A DNA stretch of 64,000 nt, from contig JAVHKY010000047.1 of the NCBI GenBank assembly GCA_035079385.1, forward strand, positions 1 to 64,000, written 5' to 3'. Position 1 is the first letter of the stretch; each line of letters begins with the position of its first letter. The notes beneath the pieces are model-generated. The model saw nothing but the letters and a program-made list of their open reading frames with translations. It was not told the origin of the DNA and made no database searches. Below are positions 33,890 through 45,011 of the stretch, one piece after another. Origin of the DNA: Aspidiotus rigidus. Taxonomy: Eukaryota; Arthropoda; Insecta; Hemiptera; Diaspididae. The position numbers were made by a program, and so were the translations under genes.

Positions 33890-35110
33890 TTTAATATTGT
33901 TTCCTCCAACACCGGAATCGACCCTTTCGGGTATAACTTCAGTGTAGGAGGAAACTCCTAGGCGAACCCCCTCTTCTACTCGGCAACCGCCAAGCTGCAG
34001 TGCCCCCCTGGCACGCACAAAAAACATAAGAACACTCACAACAACAAACACCACCACACTACACAATACAGTAGGTCACTGTTGGAGTTTCTTCATCTTC
34101 TTCTCTCTTCAGGGAAGGTCTTGGTCCTCTTCTTCCTGCAGATCTGGATGTTGATGGTACACAGGTGTTGAGTAGGCCATAACGTGGTTCTGCATTTGCC
34201 TATTCCATTCCTGGTCCATCTTCCTCTTCATGATGGTGGCCGCAAATGCAGACACCTGGTTCCATGCTTCTTCGGAACCTAGCATGGTGGGTACCAGGCT
34301 ACTCGGGTCGAGCGCTTCATCTACCCCGATCTCTTGGAGAGACCGACTAAGCTCATCCCGCTCACGCCTCCACGCCTCACACTCAAATAAGGTGTGTTGT
34401 GGTCCATCATCCCGCCCTTGGTTACAGTGCGAACACGTTGCCTGCTCAACTTATCCTTAACTTCTCGTGAAGGTACTTGTTGAAGCAGCCATGGCCGCTT
34501 AACACCGGCGTCAGGTGAAAGTTCAGCTGACCATGGTGTCGGTTCATCCACTCATCAAGGTCGCGTATTAGCACACGGGTTGTCCATGTACCCAGCTCAC
34601 TCTGGGAAATTCTTGCTTTCCACTTTACAAGCAAGGAGCGCCTGACCCGTAAAGCTTCTCGGTTGGTCGTCGTTCTCTTCTTTGCTTTGAACACCACCGC
34701 TCTCTCCTCAGCAAGGAGCTCGATTGGTGGTGAACGTGCTAATACACAAAGAGCCTCCGTCGAGACAGTGCGGTAGGCACTAACACACCTCAGCGCAGCT
34801 CTTCGTTGGATCTTTACTATCTCTCTTCTTTGGTATGGTATCTTCATGCAGTCGGCCTATACTGGCGCACTATATAGGAGGATCGACAAGGCGGTGCTCA
34901 TCATGATCCTTCTCATGCTTCTCTCGGTCCTCCCAGGTTCCTCATAAGGCGGCTTAGGTATCCAACTACCCTGCCCGCCTTTTCCGCTGCCATCAGGAAA
35001 TGGTGCCTGAAGCTCAGCGTTGAGTCAAACCAGATGCCCAGGTATTTCATTTGCTTCTTGGTTTCAATTTCCACACCTCGCAGGCGAAAGGTGGGTGGCT
35101 TGAACTTCCG
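33890..35110 (-). mobile_element. R1-like LINE, 3' part of ORF2 and 3' UTR
   Basis: On the minus strand: TFRLRGVEIETKKQMKYLGI and FDSTLSFRHHF, VGYLSRLMRNLGGP (frameshift near 34930), YQRREIVKIQRRAALR, VSAYRTVSTEALCVLA and GQLNFHLTPVLSGHGCFNKY. These follow the RT domain in R1-type retrotransposons and include the region before the C-terminal zinc knuckle. RT core and endonuclease are absent, so it is 5'-truncated. The 3' UTR runs to about 33890. It sits between the two inverted subrepeat arrays. Confidence 0.75.
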
Positions 35111-35449
35111 ACGGGTCGTGAATTGGATGATAGTGGATATAATATGTTTATATACGTGTACAATAAAATTTGCAATTCAAAAATAAATGTATATGAGAGT
35201 CAGTTTTCCATAAAATTCAGTATTAAAATGGTTGTGCACATACGTCACAGTAAAATAACGTAATAATGTAGAAATAAATTACGATCACGTAACGAGTGTC
35301 TCTCCAACTTAAAATAACGTGATGACGGTGATTATTTTTTCTTGGTGACCAGAGGATGAAGAAATTTGAAAATTCGCGGCGAGTACTCATAGAAGCTTGC
35401 CCTTACTGGAAATTTAATTTCAACCGAACGAGTACAAAGTTTCTATACT

Positions 35450-35575
35450 GGACGTAATTCGAAATTGTCCGGGACGCAATTCGCCATTCCCACATTCGTA
35501 TCGGCCGCAATTCGACAATCCCTGTCGGACGCAATTGGACTGTCTCTTTATTTTCCGGACGCAACTCGAATGAGG
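35450..35575 (-). repeat. Subrepeat array GGACGCAATTCG, inverted to 33661-33768
   Basis: Units GGACGTAATTCGAAATTGTC, GGGACGCAATTCGCCATTCC, CCGCAATTCGACAATCC, GGACGCAATTGGACTGTC and GGACGCAACTCGAATG, about 28-30 bp apart. The transposase-like frame ends inside it at 35548. Confidence 0.65.
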
Positions 35576-35930
35576 CCTACAAATTCATTGAACAAGTAGA
35601 CCCGGCTTTGATTTTGAAGGTCTACCGCGGCGGCGCTTTTGATAAGGGGAACTGATTTTGCCACATCAGGAACGGCGACTTTCTTCAATCTCACCAACAT
35701 ACCAACGAGATGTTTGCACTGTCCTATTTTTTGGAAATATGGGCAGGAACTTGTGGATTCATCGATGCATATTACCCATGTCGCGTAGTTAAACTTTCGA
35801 AACTCATCATAAGATGCCCAGTTGCATTCTTTTTTCTTGAATTCTCGCAGCGACTTTGCAGTGATGTCCTTTTTCAAATTTCCAGCAGTCCTGCCGTCCG
35901 ACCTCGTCTCCTCAATGACCTTTTGACATG
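35548..35930 (-). pseudogene. Mutator-like transposase C-terminus with SWIM zinc finger
   Basis: Minus-strand frame with FKKKECNWASYDEFRKFNYA, then WVICIDESTSSCPYFQ and IGQCKHLVGM. The C-x(n)-CPYF-x(n)-C-x-H pattern is a SWIM finger, which in this position is typical of MULE transposases. The catalytic domain is missing: the reading frame meets the start of E1 at 35931, which suggests E1 inserted here or that the element was cut there. The stop is at 35548 inside the terminal subrepeat array. Confidence 0.65.
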
Positions 35931-36336
35931 ACATGTTCCATGTCTTTTCTCTCGCCGGACCCCGATTTTGAAACTCGCGAGTACACCCCGCGTAATAATA
36001 ATAAATAATTAATTAATTAATAGTTAAATAATTGAATAAATAAATAATTAAATAATTAATATAATTAATAATTAGAAAATCTCTACCCCGTGGGTGATTC
36101 GGAATTTCGCGAGTACACCCCGCGTAATAATAATAAATAATTATTTCAATAATAATTAAATAATTAAATAAATAAATAATTAAATAATTAATATAATTAA
36201 TAATTAGAAAATTTTCCAAGTCCCTCTTCCTATCATATATGGCTGGATAGTCGAAATTTTTCCAAGTCCCCTAGACTTGAATTGTCTCACACCATTCCAA
36301 TACAACAGCGAGATCGCTCGTTCGCCCCACGAAAGA

Positions 36337-36383
<47 letters not shown>

Positions 36384-36793
36384 ATGATATTAAATAATTA
36401 AATAATTAAATAATTTAATAATTAAATAAATAAAAGCTGAATAGTCGAAATTTTTCCAAGTCCCCTAGACTTGAATTGTCTCATACCATTCCAATACAAC
36501 AGCAAGACAGGGGGTGAACGAGCGGAGCGAGTTCGCGCTACCTCATATTTCTCATAGAAAACTTGAATTTTCTCATACCATTCCAATACAACAGCGAGAT
36601 CGCTCGTTCGCCCCACGAAAGTTGATACCTCAAAATATAGAACACCCACAATTACTTCAAAATATTTCTCATACAAGACTTATACGACGCCAAGATAGGT
36701 AAAGGGGTAAACGAATAACATCTCACGAACACATGACCTAGTAGAAGCCTAGACTGAAATATTTCAAGATGACTGATAAAATATAAAAGACAT
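35931..36793 (+). mobile_element. E element copy 1 (novel modular repeat)
   Basis: Starts ACATGTTCCATGTCTTTTC. It contains two CGCGAGTACACCCCGCGTAA modules with following AT-rich blocks, the TTTTTCCAAGTCCC-CATATATGGCTGGATAG module, an (AAAT)n stretch at about 36330-36390, CCATTCCAATACAACAGCGA twice or more, GATAGGTAAAGGGGTAAACG, and ends at AAAAGACAT. The final GGAACATG and tail of the other copies are missing. No plausible ORF. Confidence 0.8.
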
Positions 36794-38239
36794 CTGTGTT
36801 TTATAGGTATCTGTATCTTGTAGGTATGTATGTTTTGTAGGTATCTTGGCGAAATTCAGATGAATTTTTTGCTACGTTTTTCAAAAATTTAATACTGTTA
36901 AGCCTGCTTCATTTTCACCGAAAAAGAGAAGGTTGAAAAAATTGAAAAATGCGCGTATGATGTAAGATGAACCATTTCCCTCACATTTTCATTTTCCAGA
37001 CTTGGGACTGGCAGAATTCAACATACACAAACTGTATTCTGGTATGTTTATAAATGGTTAGCATGCAAAGCGCGAAAAAGAGGTTAAAAGTTTCCCATAA
37101 CCAAGAGATAATAAATTATTAAGAATGGATCGGAGTCGCGCAAAAATTAAAATTACCGAATTACATTATTTTTTTTTTTCTGTTCAAAAATAAGAAAATA
37201 GACACCAAAAACTGCGACTGTACTTATAAAATATCAAAGTTCCGAGTCGCACAAAAATAAAATCACCAAATTAAATTTTTTACACACTAATTCACTTGAG
37301 AGCTGACTTAACGCGTGAAGCCTGTATCGCAGCAGAATACAGACAAATCCATTGACAGTTTGCCAGTCCCTAAGAAAACACACGGACAACAGGTAAAAAA
37401 AAGGGTCATTTCCGCTAGCCCATACGCAGTGCGCACCGTGTCTAGACATTGGTTCTTGTATGAGATACCGGATGTAAAATCCTTTATGTAGGTGTTTTTA
37501 AAACTGTGAATAAAATAACTTGCTTAGTATGGAAGTACAGCGAATACTGTAGTCACAAAATTTCCTCCTAAAAATCTGGAACCGGGCTCATTCGAAAGGA
37601 AATTACAGGGGCTACAATTTTTGTTCTCTTCAATTTTTCATAAAAATGAGTTATACTCGAGTTATCACAATAATTCAATTTTCGAAACTGCGCCACTCAA
37701 CGCGCGTAGGTCTAACGTACAGCGCAAAGCAGTTTCAGTACTCGATAATGCCCGTTTTTCCTAATTTTGTCGCCCCCTACTCCACCTTCAGGGAGTCTAA
37801 ATATTGAAATGTATTTAAGAACCTGACCCAGAAAAAACGAAATTTTTCAAAAAAAATTCCAGGTCGATAGGTGAAGGCGTTCGAAAGTTATGGACGAACA
37901 TACAGACAGATATACAGACAGACAAACATTCTACTTTATATATTAGATTAGTTCCTCTGATTCCAACGGCGAAAATCCTCATTTTCACTGTTCCTTTTCT
38001 GTTATATTGTTCAATGATTTACTATGTGTATTCCCTCATTTACTTCTCCTAATCCTGATTTTTGCTGTTTATTTTTTTACTGTACAAATACCATTTAATT
38101 ACTAGGTGAATAAATATTCCCTAAAAAGAAACCATGTATTATAATTCAGGAACTTCCGGAGGCAGGCTCTCGATTTTCTTTTTCAAGTTTTGCATTAACT
38201 TTGATTTATCATTCTTTGTAAGGCTCCCGTCTGTATGAC
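36794..38239. other. AT-rich intergenic region with old repeat tails
   Basis: No gene. GTTTT(A/G)TAGGTAT occurs three times at 36797-36850. GAGTCGC(G/A)CAAAAATTAAA-like segments occur twice (about 37131 and 37247). 37800-37960 (GTTCGAAAGTTATGGACG followed by CAGACAGATATACAGACAGA) resembles the 3' end of decayed insect retroelements. Confidence 0.45.
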
Positions 38240-38400
38240 TTAAACTTCGTCATCAGGGTCGACTTTCTGCATACAGCACATAGCCAGTATTCTTGCAAAT
38301 ATATTCTTGTTGCTGATAGTTTCTTGAAGTTTTTCAGCAGGCATAGATTTGTGATTGTGCATTATGCTCTTTTGTTCACTAGCAGTTGCACTACGGACAG
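38240..38400 (-). pseudogene. C-terminal piece of a repeat-associated ORF next to copy C
   Basis: On the minus strand, immediately after the copy C homology, a frame reads VRSATASEQKSIMHNHKSM, PAEKLQETISNKNIFARILA, MCCMQKVDPDDEV and stop TAA at 38240. Composition and position suggest the protein end of the repeat family that includes copies A-C. Not identified further. Confidence 0.45.
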
Positions 38401-41096
38401 AAATAATTCTTTATTGTAGGTTTAACCATCAACTTTCATTCTGAAAAAGCAGCTGTGTTTTGTGGAGAAGAGGGTAAATTTTCAGATGAATAAACTAGGA
38501 ATGCCGTGGGCATAAAATGGGCGAAGCTGTGCGTAAATGTGTGTTGAAGAAAAAAAGAACAATTTTGAGTATACATCAATAATTAAGTATTTATTGTCCA
38601 CAAACAATTCAAATTTTATTTCATTTTAATAGGTCGGATTATTTAAAAATATGTAAAAATATGTATGAGTTTTTATAACTAATTTTGAGCGGCAATATTT
38701 TCAAGCCGCATTAATTCTTTGCGTCTGTCAGCCATTGCTGCACTTGTATTTATTTTGTGTAGTCTACTGAAATGAAATGATGGCTTCAGTAATAGTCCTT
38801 GTAGAGTTTTCACACGAGATAGTGCAACGTAAGACAAACCACATGCAAATTCATTATCTCCCAAGTTGACTACAGCTTTGTCTAGAGTGATTCCTTGAGA
38901 TCGATGAATGCTGACGGCATATCCGAGCATCAATGGAAATTGTTTTCTTGAACAATTCACCCCTGACTGTTCAAAAGACACTGTTAATGGTAAAATTGGT
39001 ATCGAGTCGTTGTAAAGAGTTGGGCCAGTTTATTTATCGAAGTGAATAAGTATACATAGAGGCATATTGTCACTGTAATTGTTATTACGATTGTAAGGCT
39101 CATAAATAATATCTGTTATTGTACCAACTGACCCATTAGCCAAACCTTTTGCTACCCAGAGATTGCGTCTTAGGATGACGCGTGCCCCTTTACAAACATG
39201 CAACTTGGCAGACAAACCTTGTGCATCATCAGTTGAAGCAGCAGAAGCTTTTGAACAGTTATGAATACCTAGCATTTATGACAGCTATTGGCTGTTTTTA
39301 ACTTTCTAGTTTATCGTAATTGAATTTGGCAATATCTGCATTTCTTGACATGATGCATACAGCTTGTTGGAAATTATTATCACCAATGAGATTAGTGTGA
39401 AACCTGGTGGATAAAAGATTGTAGTCCCCTTGTGTAATAGTGCCAATTGAAATACTGTTAAGGGTTTCCCTAAACAATCTCTGCTCTTCTCCTTGTTGTC
39501 GCATTATTTGTTTCTAAAAAAATACCTTATTAAACTGCTTATACAAAAGACTTGCTTGAACAGCTGACTCATTTTTACCTGTATTGTATAAACTTTGGTC
39601 ACAAACAGGAGGCAGTTGCGACCAATCACGTATTAAATAAATGCAAAGTCCACCAAAAGGTAGATGTGAAGATTGCGGCTTAGCTTGTCTGAGTCTTTGG
39701 TCGACTTTAAAAAATAAATTCAAACCCAGCATACTCGCTTCATCTATAATTACAAACTTAGTATTTTCAAAATATGTTTTAAACCTTATCTTAGCATCTC
39801 CATTCAGTGGTGGAAGAATATTTTTTTTTGCAGAAATTTTCAAGGCATCATGAAGAGTTTTCCCATTAATGTTATTAGCAGCTACTCCCGTAGGTGCCAT
39901 CAAAAGAGCTGAATCAGTACCATATTTTTCATTGATACGTGTTACCATTTCATTTAGAACACAGCTTTTACCAGTCCCTGCTTTTCCTTGAATAATTGCA
40001 AGTTTATCATTGTTGTTTTCTGAAAGTTGAGTCTCTAAAAAATTGAGAATTTTAAGTTGCTCCTCATGGGAATATGATCACATAAGAAATGCATATTTTT
40101 TTAGGATATCGTGAAGAAAAACTTTAATAACTTTTGATCTAATGGGAATATCGAGATGATCTTTGCGCTATCATGTCCGGAAAATTATGCTGATATTGCC
40201 TGCCAAATATGATCAAAATCGGTTCATTAGTTTTGGAGGAGTAGTGTTTATTTGATTGTCAAAAAATGCTAGGAGAAGGGCTTCGCCCAATAAATGAATT
40301 TAATGGAGAAGCTTTTTTGTTTTAAAAAATTACAATTCTTGAAAGTTTCAACGCAATAACACAAACAGAGTTGATAAAGATACTTAATGGAAAAAATTAT
40401 TTTTCTTCATGCCCCTTCTTTTAAGAATGTAAAATACGAGGTAGGCTAGAGGCCTAGAAGATAAAGAAGAGCACTTTCTTGCCTCGAAGAAATTATACAA
40501 GTGGGTATTAAGAAGGGGGTTTATACAAAAACAAACGTTTCCCGTTATACGCGTTCCGCTCATGACGCCGGCAACTTAACGAGTTGAAACACTACTTGAC
40601 CCGCTATGTGACCCGCGAGTTCAATACGGCCTTTTTTTCACTAATGAGTTAAACTCCGCTGTCAAATGAGGAATATTTGAGCTGGGATTGGTATATTCAT
40701 GTATGTAGTGACATATTTTCGATAATATTCAGTAAGGAACCTCGTAATCTTCAGATTTTCTTTACATTTATAGTTAAAATCGCAATTTTAAGACTAAATT
40801 TTGCACTTTGTCCTCGTCTGGCACCATGAACCCGGCCTGTCAGGTCTCCCAGACTTATTGATTCTTAAAGCGTACGTTTTATACTACAATCTGACACAAA
40901 TTTCAGCCATAGATCTCTCCAATTAAATATCTAACAATTTTTGGCCACTTGTGGCTAACGCCATTTCCGTCTCCGGCCACTTAGCGCTGCCAGACTTCAA
41001 AGATATCATTTCTCATACAAAATATGTACTCGAAAAATAGATGTACGGTAATTTTAGATCCCTCCAATTAAAAAATTTGCAGTGTTCCCAGTCTAA
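38385..41096 (-). repeat. Three-copy interspersed repeat, copy C, split by a Helentron-like insert
   Basis: Reverse complement of copy A in two pieces: 41096-40291 and 38494-38385. The piece between them (38495-40290) is absent from copies A and B, so it is a later insertion. The undisturbed sequence in copies A and B reads GAATAAATGAATTTAATGG (reverse complement) across the site. Confidence 0.82.
38495..40290 (-). mobile_element. Helitron-like (Helentron type) element with decayed helicase
   Basis: Minus-strand coding: AIIQGKAGTGKS (Walker A, about 39970), LLMAPTGVAANNINGKTLH, FVIIDEASMLG (Walker B), DWSQLPPV, KGARVILRRNLWVAKGLANG, IHRSQGITLDKAVVNLG and YVALSRVKTLQGL, the usual helicase motifs of Helitron-encoded Pif1-like proteins. 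It is broken by a stop at 39514, a frameshift near 39280 and a stop at 39030, and no Rep domain is present. Ends: TTGGGCGAAGCCC at the 5' side and GCTTCGCCC plus the small hairpin ATGCC-CAC-GGCAT and CTAG at the 3' side, which fits Helentron-type subterminal inverted repeats. TAAA flanks both ends. Confidence 0.82.
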
Positions 41097-43020
41097 AACG
41101 CCCGTCAGGTCTGTGATAGTTTTAGTGAGAGCGCGAGATTCCGTCCGAGAAAAGATAAAGAAATGTTAAACCCAAAATCAATACACATGGATGTATTGTA
41201 TTTAGAAAAATTGGTTATACTTCGGGAAGGTAATGAGTAATTTCATTTTTCTTCATCTACGTTTCTTTTTTCTCCCCTCTCTATCCCTTTCGTGAATTGA
41301 AGACATAAATTTGTCATACTTTGAGGGAGAGTATCGCCACTGATTTCTTCATCAATGCTTCCTCTCTTTGCCCCCTCTCATGAAAATGCCGCCTTTAGTC
41401 ATTTTGCTACCGCATCACTATACTGGGCCCAAAAGCCCATTGACTTTCAATGAAAGATTAGCCTCTGACCAGAGTGAACGGTATTGATTTCAACATTAAA
41501 AGAGGATAATCCAGAGCAAGACGGTCGATCACCGCTAGCCTTTACCTTACCACCTCTTTACCCCACTTTGGTAGGCGCAGAAGTGATAGATTCATCAAGT
41601 TTTTTTATCTTGGTAAACCTTCACTCGAGTCGACTCGTGTCCCTCCGTCCCTTAAGGAACAAGGGTGTTCGCAAAGCTCCGCGGTAGAGGATAAAACCGG
41701 AAGTATTCTCACCGTTCCACCGTGCTGCACTGCTGCGTGAACTCCATTAACAGTGCTTGCAGATTTGTTATAGGAATTGAAATGGTGGTTTATTTTAATA
41801 ATGAATTTTTGTTCGCAAGAATAAAAAAAAACACCAACTATTTCTGCATGCATAATGCTTATTCGTTGGACAACGATGACGTAGCTACAGGCTCAAATGG
41901 AAGGGAAAATTATTACAGGAAAAAAACGCAACCTCTGCGAGAGGTGAAAAATTCCTAATCAGACTAAATCTGTACCTATGTTCCAGCAAGTACGTCATTC
42001 ATATCAAAGTTAAAATAAACAAGCAACACTACATGAAAACATAATGGATAGATAGAGAAATTTTCAAGGATCAGGAATATTACGATTTTCCCATTTGAAA
42101 ATGCATAGATAGATAAGTTTCCGACTACCCTAATTCTGACAAGCTAGGAGCGATGGGGGAGGAAGATTTGACGTTGGCGAGACACTGCTCTGTGGAGTCC
42201 GAATTGCGACCTAAAGAAACTGGCCGCAGGTAAACTTATTTTACAAGGTGGAAGTGACGATTTGACGGGTGAACGAATCGGACTACGATACCAAATAAAC
42301 ACGTGTACGACGTAACGTAGTATGAACATACACACACGCACATATGATTGTGATTGCAACTGCAATATGTATTTTGATTGTTATAATATAATAGTCCTCC
42401 GACGTTTCCCCTATGGCCGTCCAGCTGTGAATTATTTCATTTGCGGAAGGAACTGGAGCAGCATTTCATTGTTCTCGATTGGGTGGTCTCTTTTCTACGA
42501 GTGACTCTAAAATAAACGTACGTGTATATTCCTGCCAAAAAAAAAAGTAAATAATTTACTGATTTCCAAAATTCTATTCTTTTCTCTTGTCCTTCACAAG
42601 TTCGTGGATATGAGCACTGATTTCTCCCTAGCGTAGCAAATGAATTGAGGTACGGAGATGCAGAAGTGACGCAGAATAAAAGGAGCAGCATAAGAATTAA
42701 TGATATCTTTGACAGATGACTATGACAATAAATTAGAGGGAAAACAATGTGTTTGAAGCCTAGAGGTAAATATCTTCTTCTTTTCATATGAATTGTTAAA
42801 TTGTAAGGACGAGTAATACTCACTTACAGATTGCTAGCCAAAAAAGGTGTGTATCGTTCTGATAAAATATAGCAATCTATTATAGTTAAAAGTTAAAATT
42901 CATGATGTCACTTCAACTATACACATAAGCGTTTGTCCGGTTGTCTTTCATGCCTTAGTTCCCACTCAATTTTTAGACCACTGATTCAAAGACCATATTG
43001 AATTCGATTCCCGATATTAT
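41097..43020. other. Intergenic, no supported gene
   Basis: No conserved gene found. A 128-codon minus frame at 42437-42823 includes a signal-peptide-like hydrophobic run (ISLILMLLLLFCVTSASP) and is discussed as a finding. The rest shows nothing. Confidence 0.4.
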
Positions 43021-43250
43021 ATACTCGGAACTCTCGGTCCTTGTGTCCGGGGATTGAGAAATTCGATCCTCCTCCGGCTCTGGCTTCCTTTTGTTTGATA
43101 TTAACTGGGTTTACTCCTCAATATTTCCGGGGCAGGGCAGCCAGATACGTACAGGTGGGTAAATTGCCTGCTGCTTCTTGTGTCGTTTTTCAACCTGCTG
43201 TTGGTCCCCGAACCTTTCCCACTTCAGGGATATATTCTAGATTCCTATTT

Positions 43251-45001
43251 AGGTTCGATCATCGTTGAAGTCATATGTCTTTTTAACGCTTATTTTCATT
43301 CCCGCTTTTTCTCCTTCTTTTCTCAGTTCCTCTATCATCTGTCTCAGCTCTCGCATATTTTTGCCTATTATTACTAGATCATCCGCAAATCGCAGGTTGT
43401 TTATGAATTCGCCATTTACATTTATTCCCTTCCCTTCCCAATCTAATTTTCGAAAAATATCTTCAATTACACTTATGAATAATATTGCTGATATTGGATC
43501 CCCTTGTTTCACTCCCTTGTTGATTTTAATATATTCTCCCTTGATATCCGTTACCACCCTCGCTTCTAAATCCTCATGCATATCGCTGATTATGTTTATG
43601 TATTTTTTTGGGACTGTTTGATTTTTGAGTGCGTTCATCATAAATTCAGGTCTTAGAGAATCAAAAGCTTTTTCGTAATCAATGAATGCCATATTTATAT
43701 TCCTATTACCTATATATTCTTTACTTTTTTCAATAATTTGATTTACCACGTGCAGATGATCCATAACTGAGTAGCTTTTCCTAAATCCAGCCTGTTCATG
43801 GGGTTGGTGCTGGTCTAAAATTCTCACAATTCTACTTTTCAATATAGCTTAGAAAATATCTTTGCTATGGTGTGATTTAGACTTATCGGCCTATAATTTT
43901 CTATACATTGCCTATCTCCCTTTTTTCCAGATGGTAGGGATTTTACCTTCCATTAAAATTTTATTAAATACCTAGTTCTGTTAGATACTTATTTAGAATG
44001 CAACTTCCAATTTTTATATGATCATTTGTTACAATACCTGATGATCTCCTTTTGCTATCTAAATTTTTTGTTATTATCTCAATTTCTTTTTCTAAAAAAG
44101 GGGGGGAGGTTTTCTTCAATTTGGTTCACGTGAATATTCTTTTCTTTCTCCCTTCTCTCGTCGCTATACAGTTTTGAATAGTACTCGGAGGCGATTCTAT
44201 TTATTCCTTTTCTTTCATAAATCTTCTTGCCGTTCTTATCCTTCATGTGACTGATCCATACTTTGCCTTGTGATAACTCCTTTTGAATTTTCTTTGTGCT
44301 CTTTGTTGTTTCTAATATTTTTCGTTGATTATCGCGCTCTCTGGTTTTCCTTCTTACTTTCTTTATTCTTTCTCTTTCTTTAATCAGGCTTCTTATGCTT
44401 TCTGGAAAACCTTTTTTCTCTTTTCCATCTGCCTTGGGTTGTGCTCTTGCTTCCCGGACTGCTCTCTGTATACTATCTATAATCCAACCGTGGTATAGTT
44501 CCGCATCTATTTCCTCTTCTGGCTCAGTTTCTTTGAGAATTTCTTCCAACTTGTCTCTGTATATTAATTTGGTTTCTAATTCTGTTAAGTCATTGCTTTC
44601 GTGTTCTCTTTCATTCCAGTTTTTATACCTCCATTCGTTTATTTCTATTTCGTATTGGACTAATCTATGATCAGAGTAAAATTTGAATTTATAATTCACC
44701 TCAAAGTTTGATATCTTATGGAACTTTATTGGAGCTAGTATATAGGCCTAATCGATTTGATTTTTTGTTTCCTGGTTTGGGGATATCCAGGTGTCCACAT
44801 CTTTCCCTTTCGTCTTTTAAAAAAGGTGTTTACTACCTTATAATTGTTTTCTAAACAAAATTCTATTAACCTTTGGCCTCTTTCATTTCTTTCTCCGTAA
44901 TTGTGTGGCCCCATTACTTGCTCTTCGTTGTTTTCTCTTCTTCCTACCTTACTGTTAAAGTCTCCTATTACAATTATTTGCCTCTTCATATTTTGTTTTT
45001 G
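43251..45001 (-). mobile_element. RTE-type LINE, 3' portion (endonuclease end and RT)
   Basis: Minus strand: IVIGDFNSKVGRRE and GERNERGQRLIEFCLENN (AP endonuclease, 44989-44800), FYSDHRLVQYEIEI (endonuclease catalytic SDH, about 44680), a Lys/Glu-rich linker, then RT with HEQAGFRKSYSVMDHL, MAFIDYEKAFDSL, GVKQGDPISAILF, LRFADDLVIIG and GMKISVKKT, stopping at 43249. The RT start (43850-44080) is broken by frameshifts. Continues 5' at 47764-47995 on the other side of an I-type LINE. A dead copy. Confidence 0.85.
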
Positions 45002-45011
45002 ACTTGAGATT

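Noticed and set aside
43265..43621. 118-codon plus frame
   Set aside because: Antisense of the RTE reverse transcriptase.
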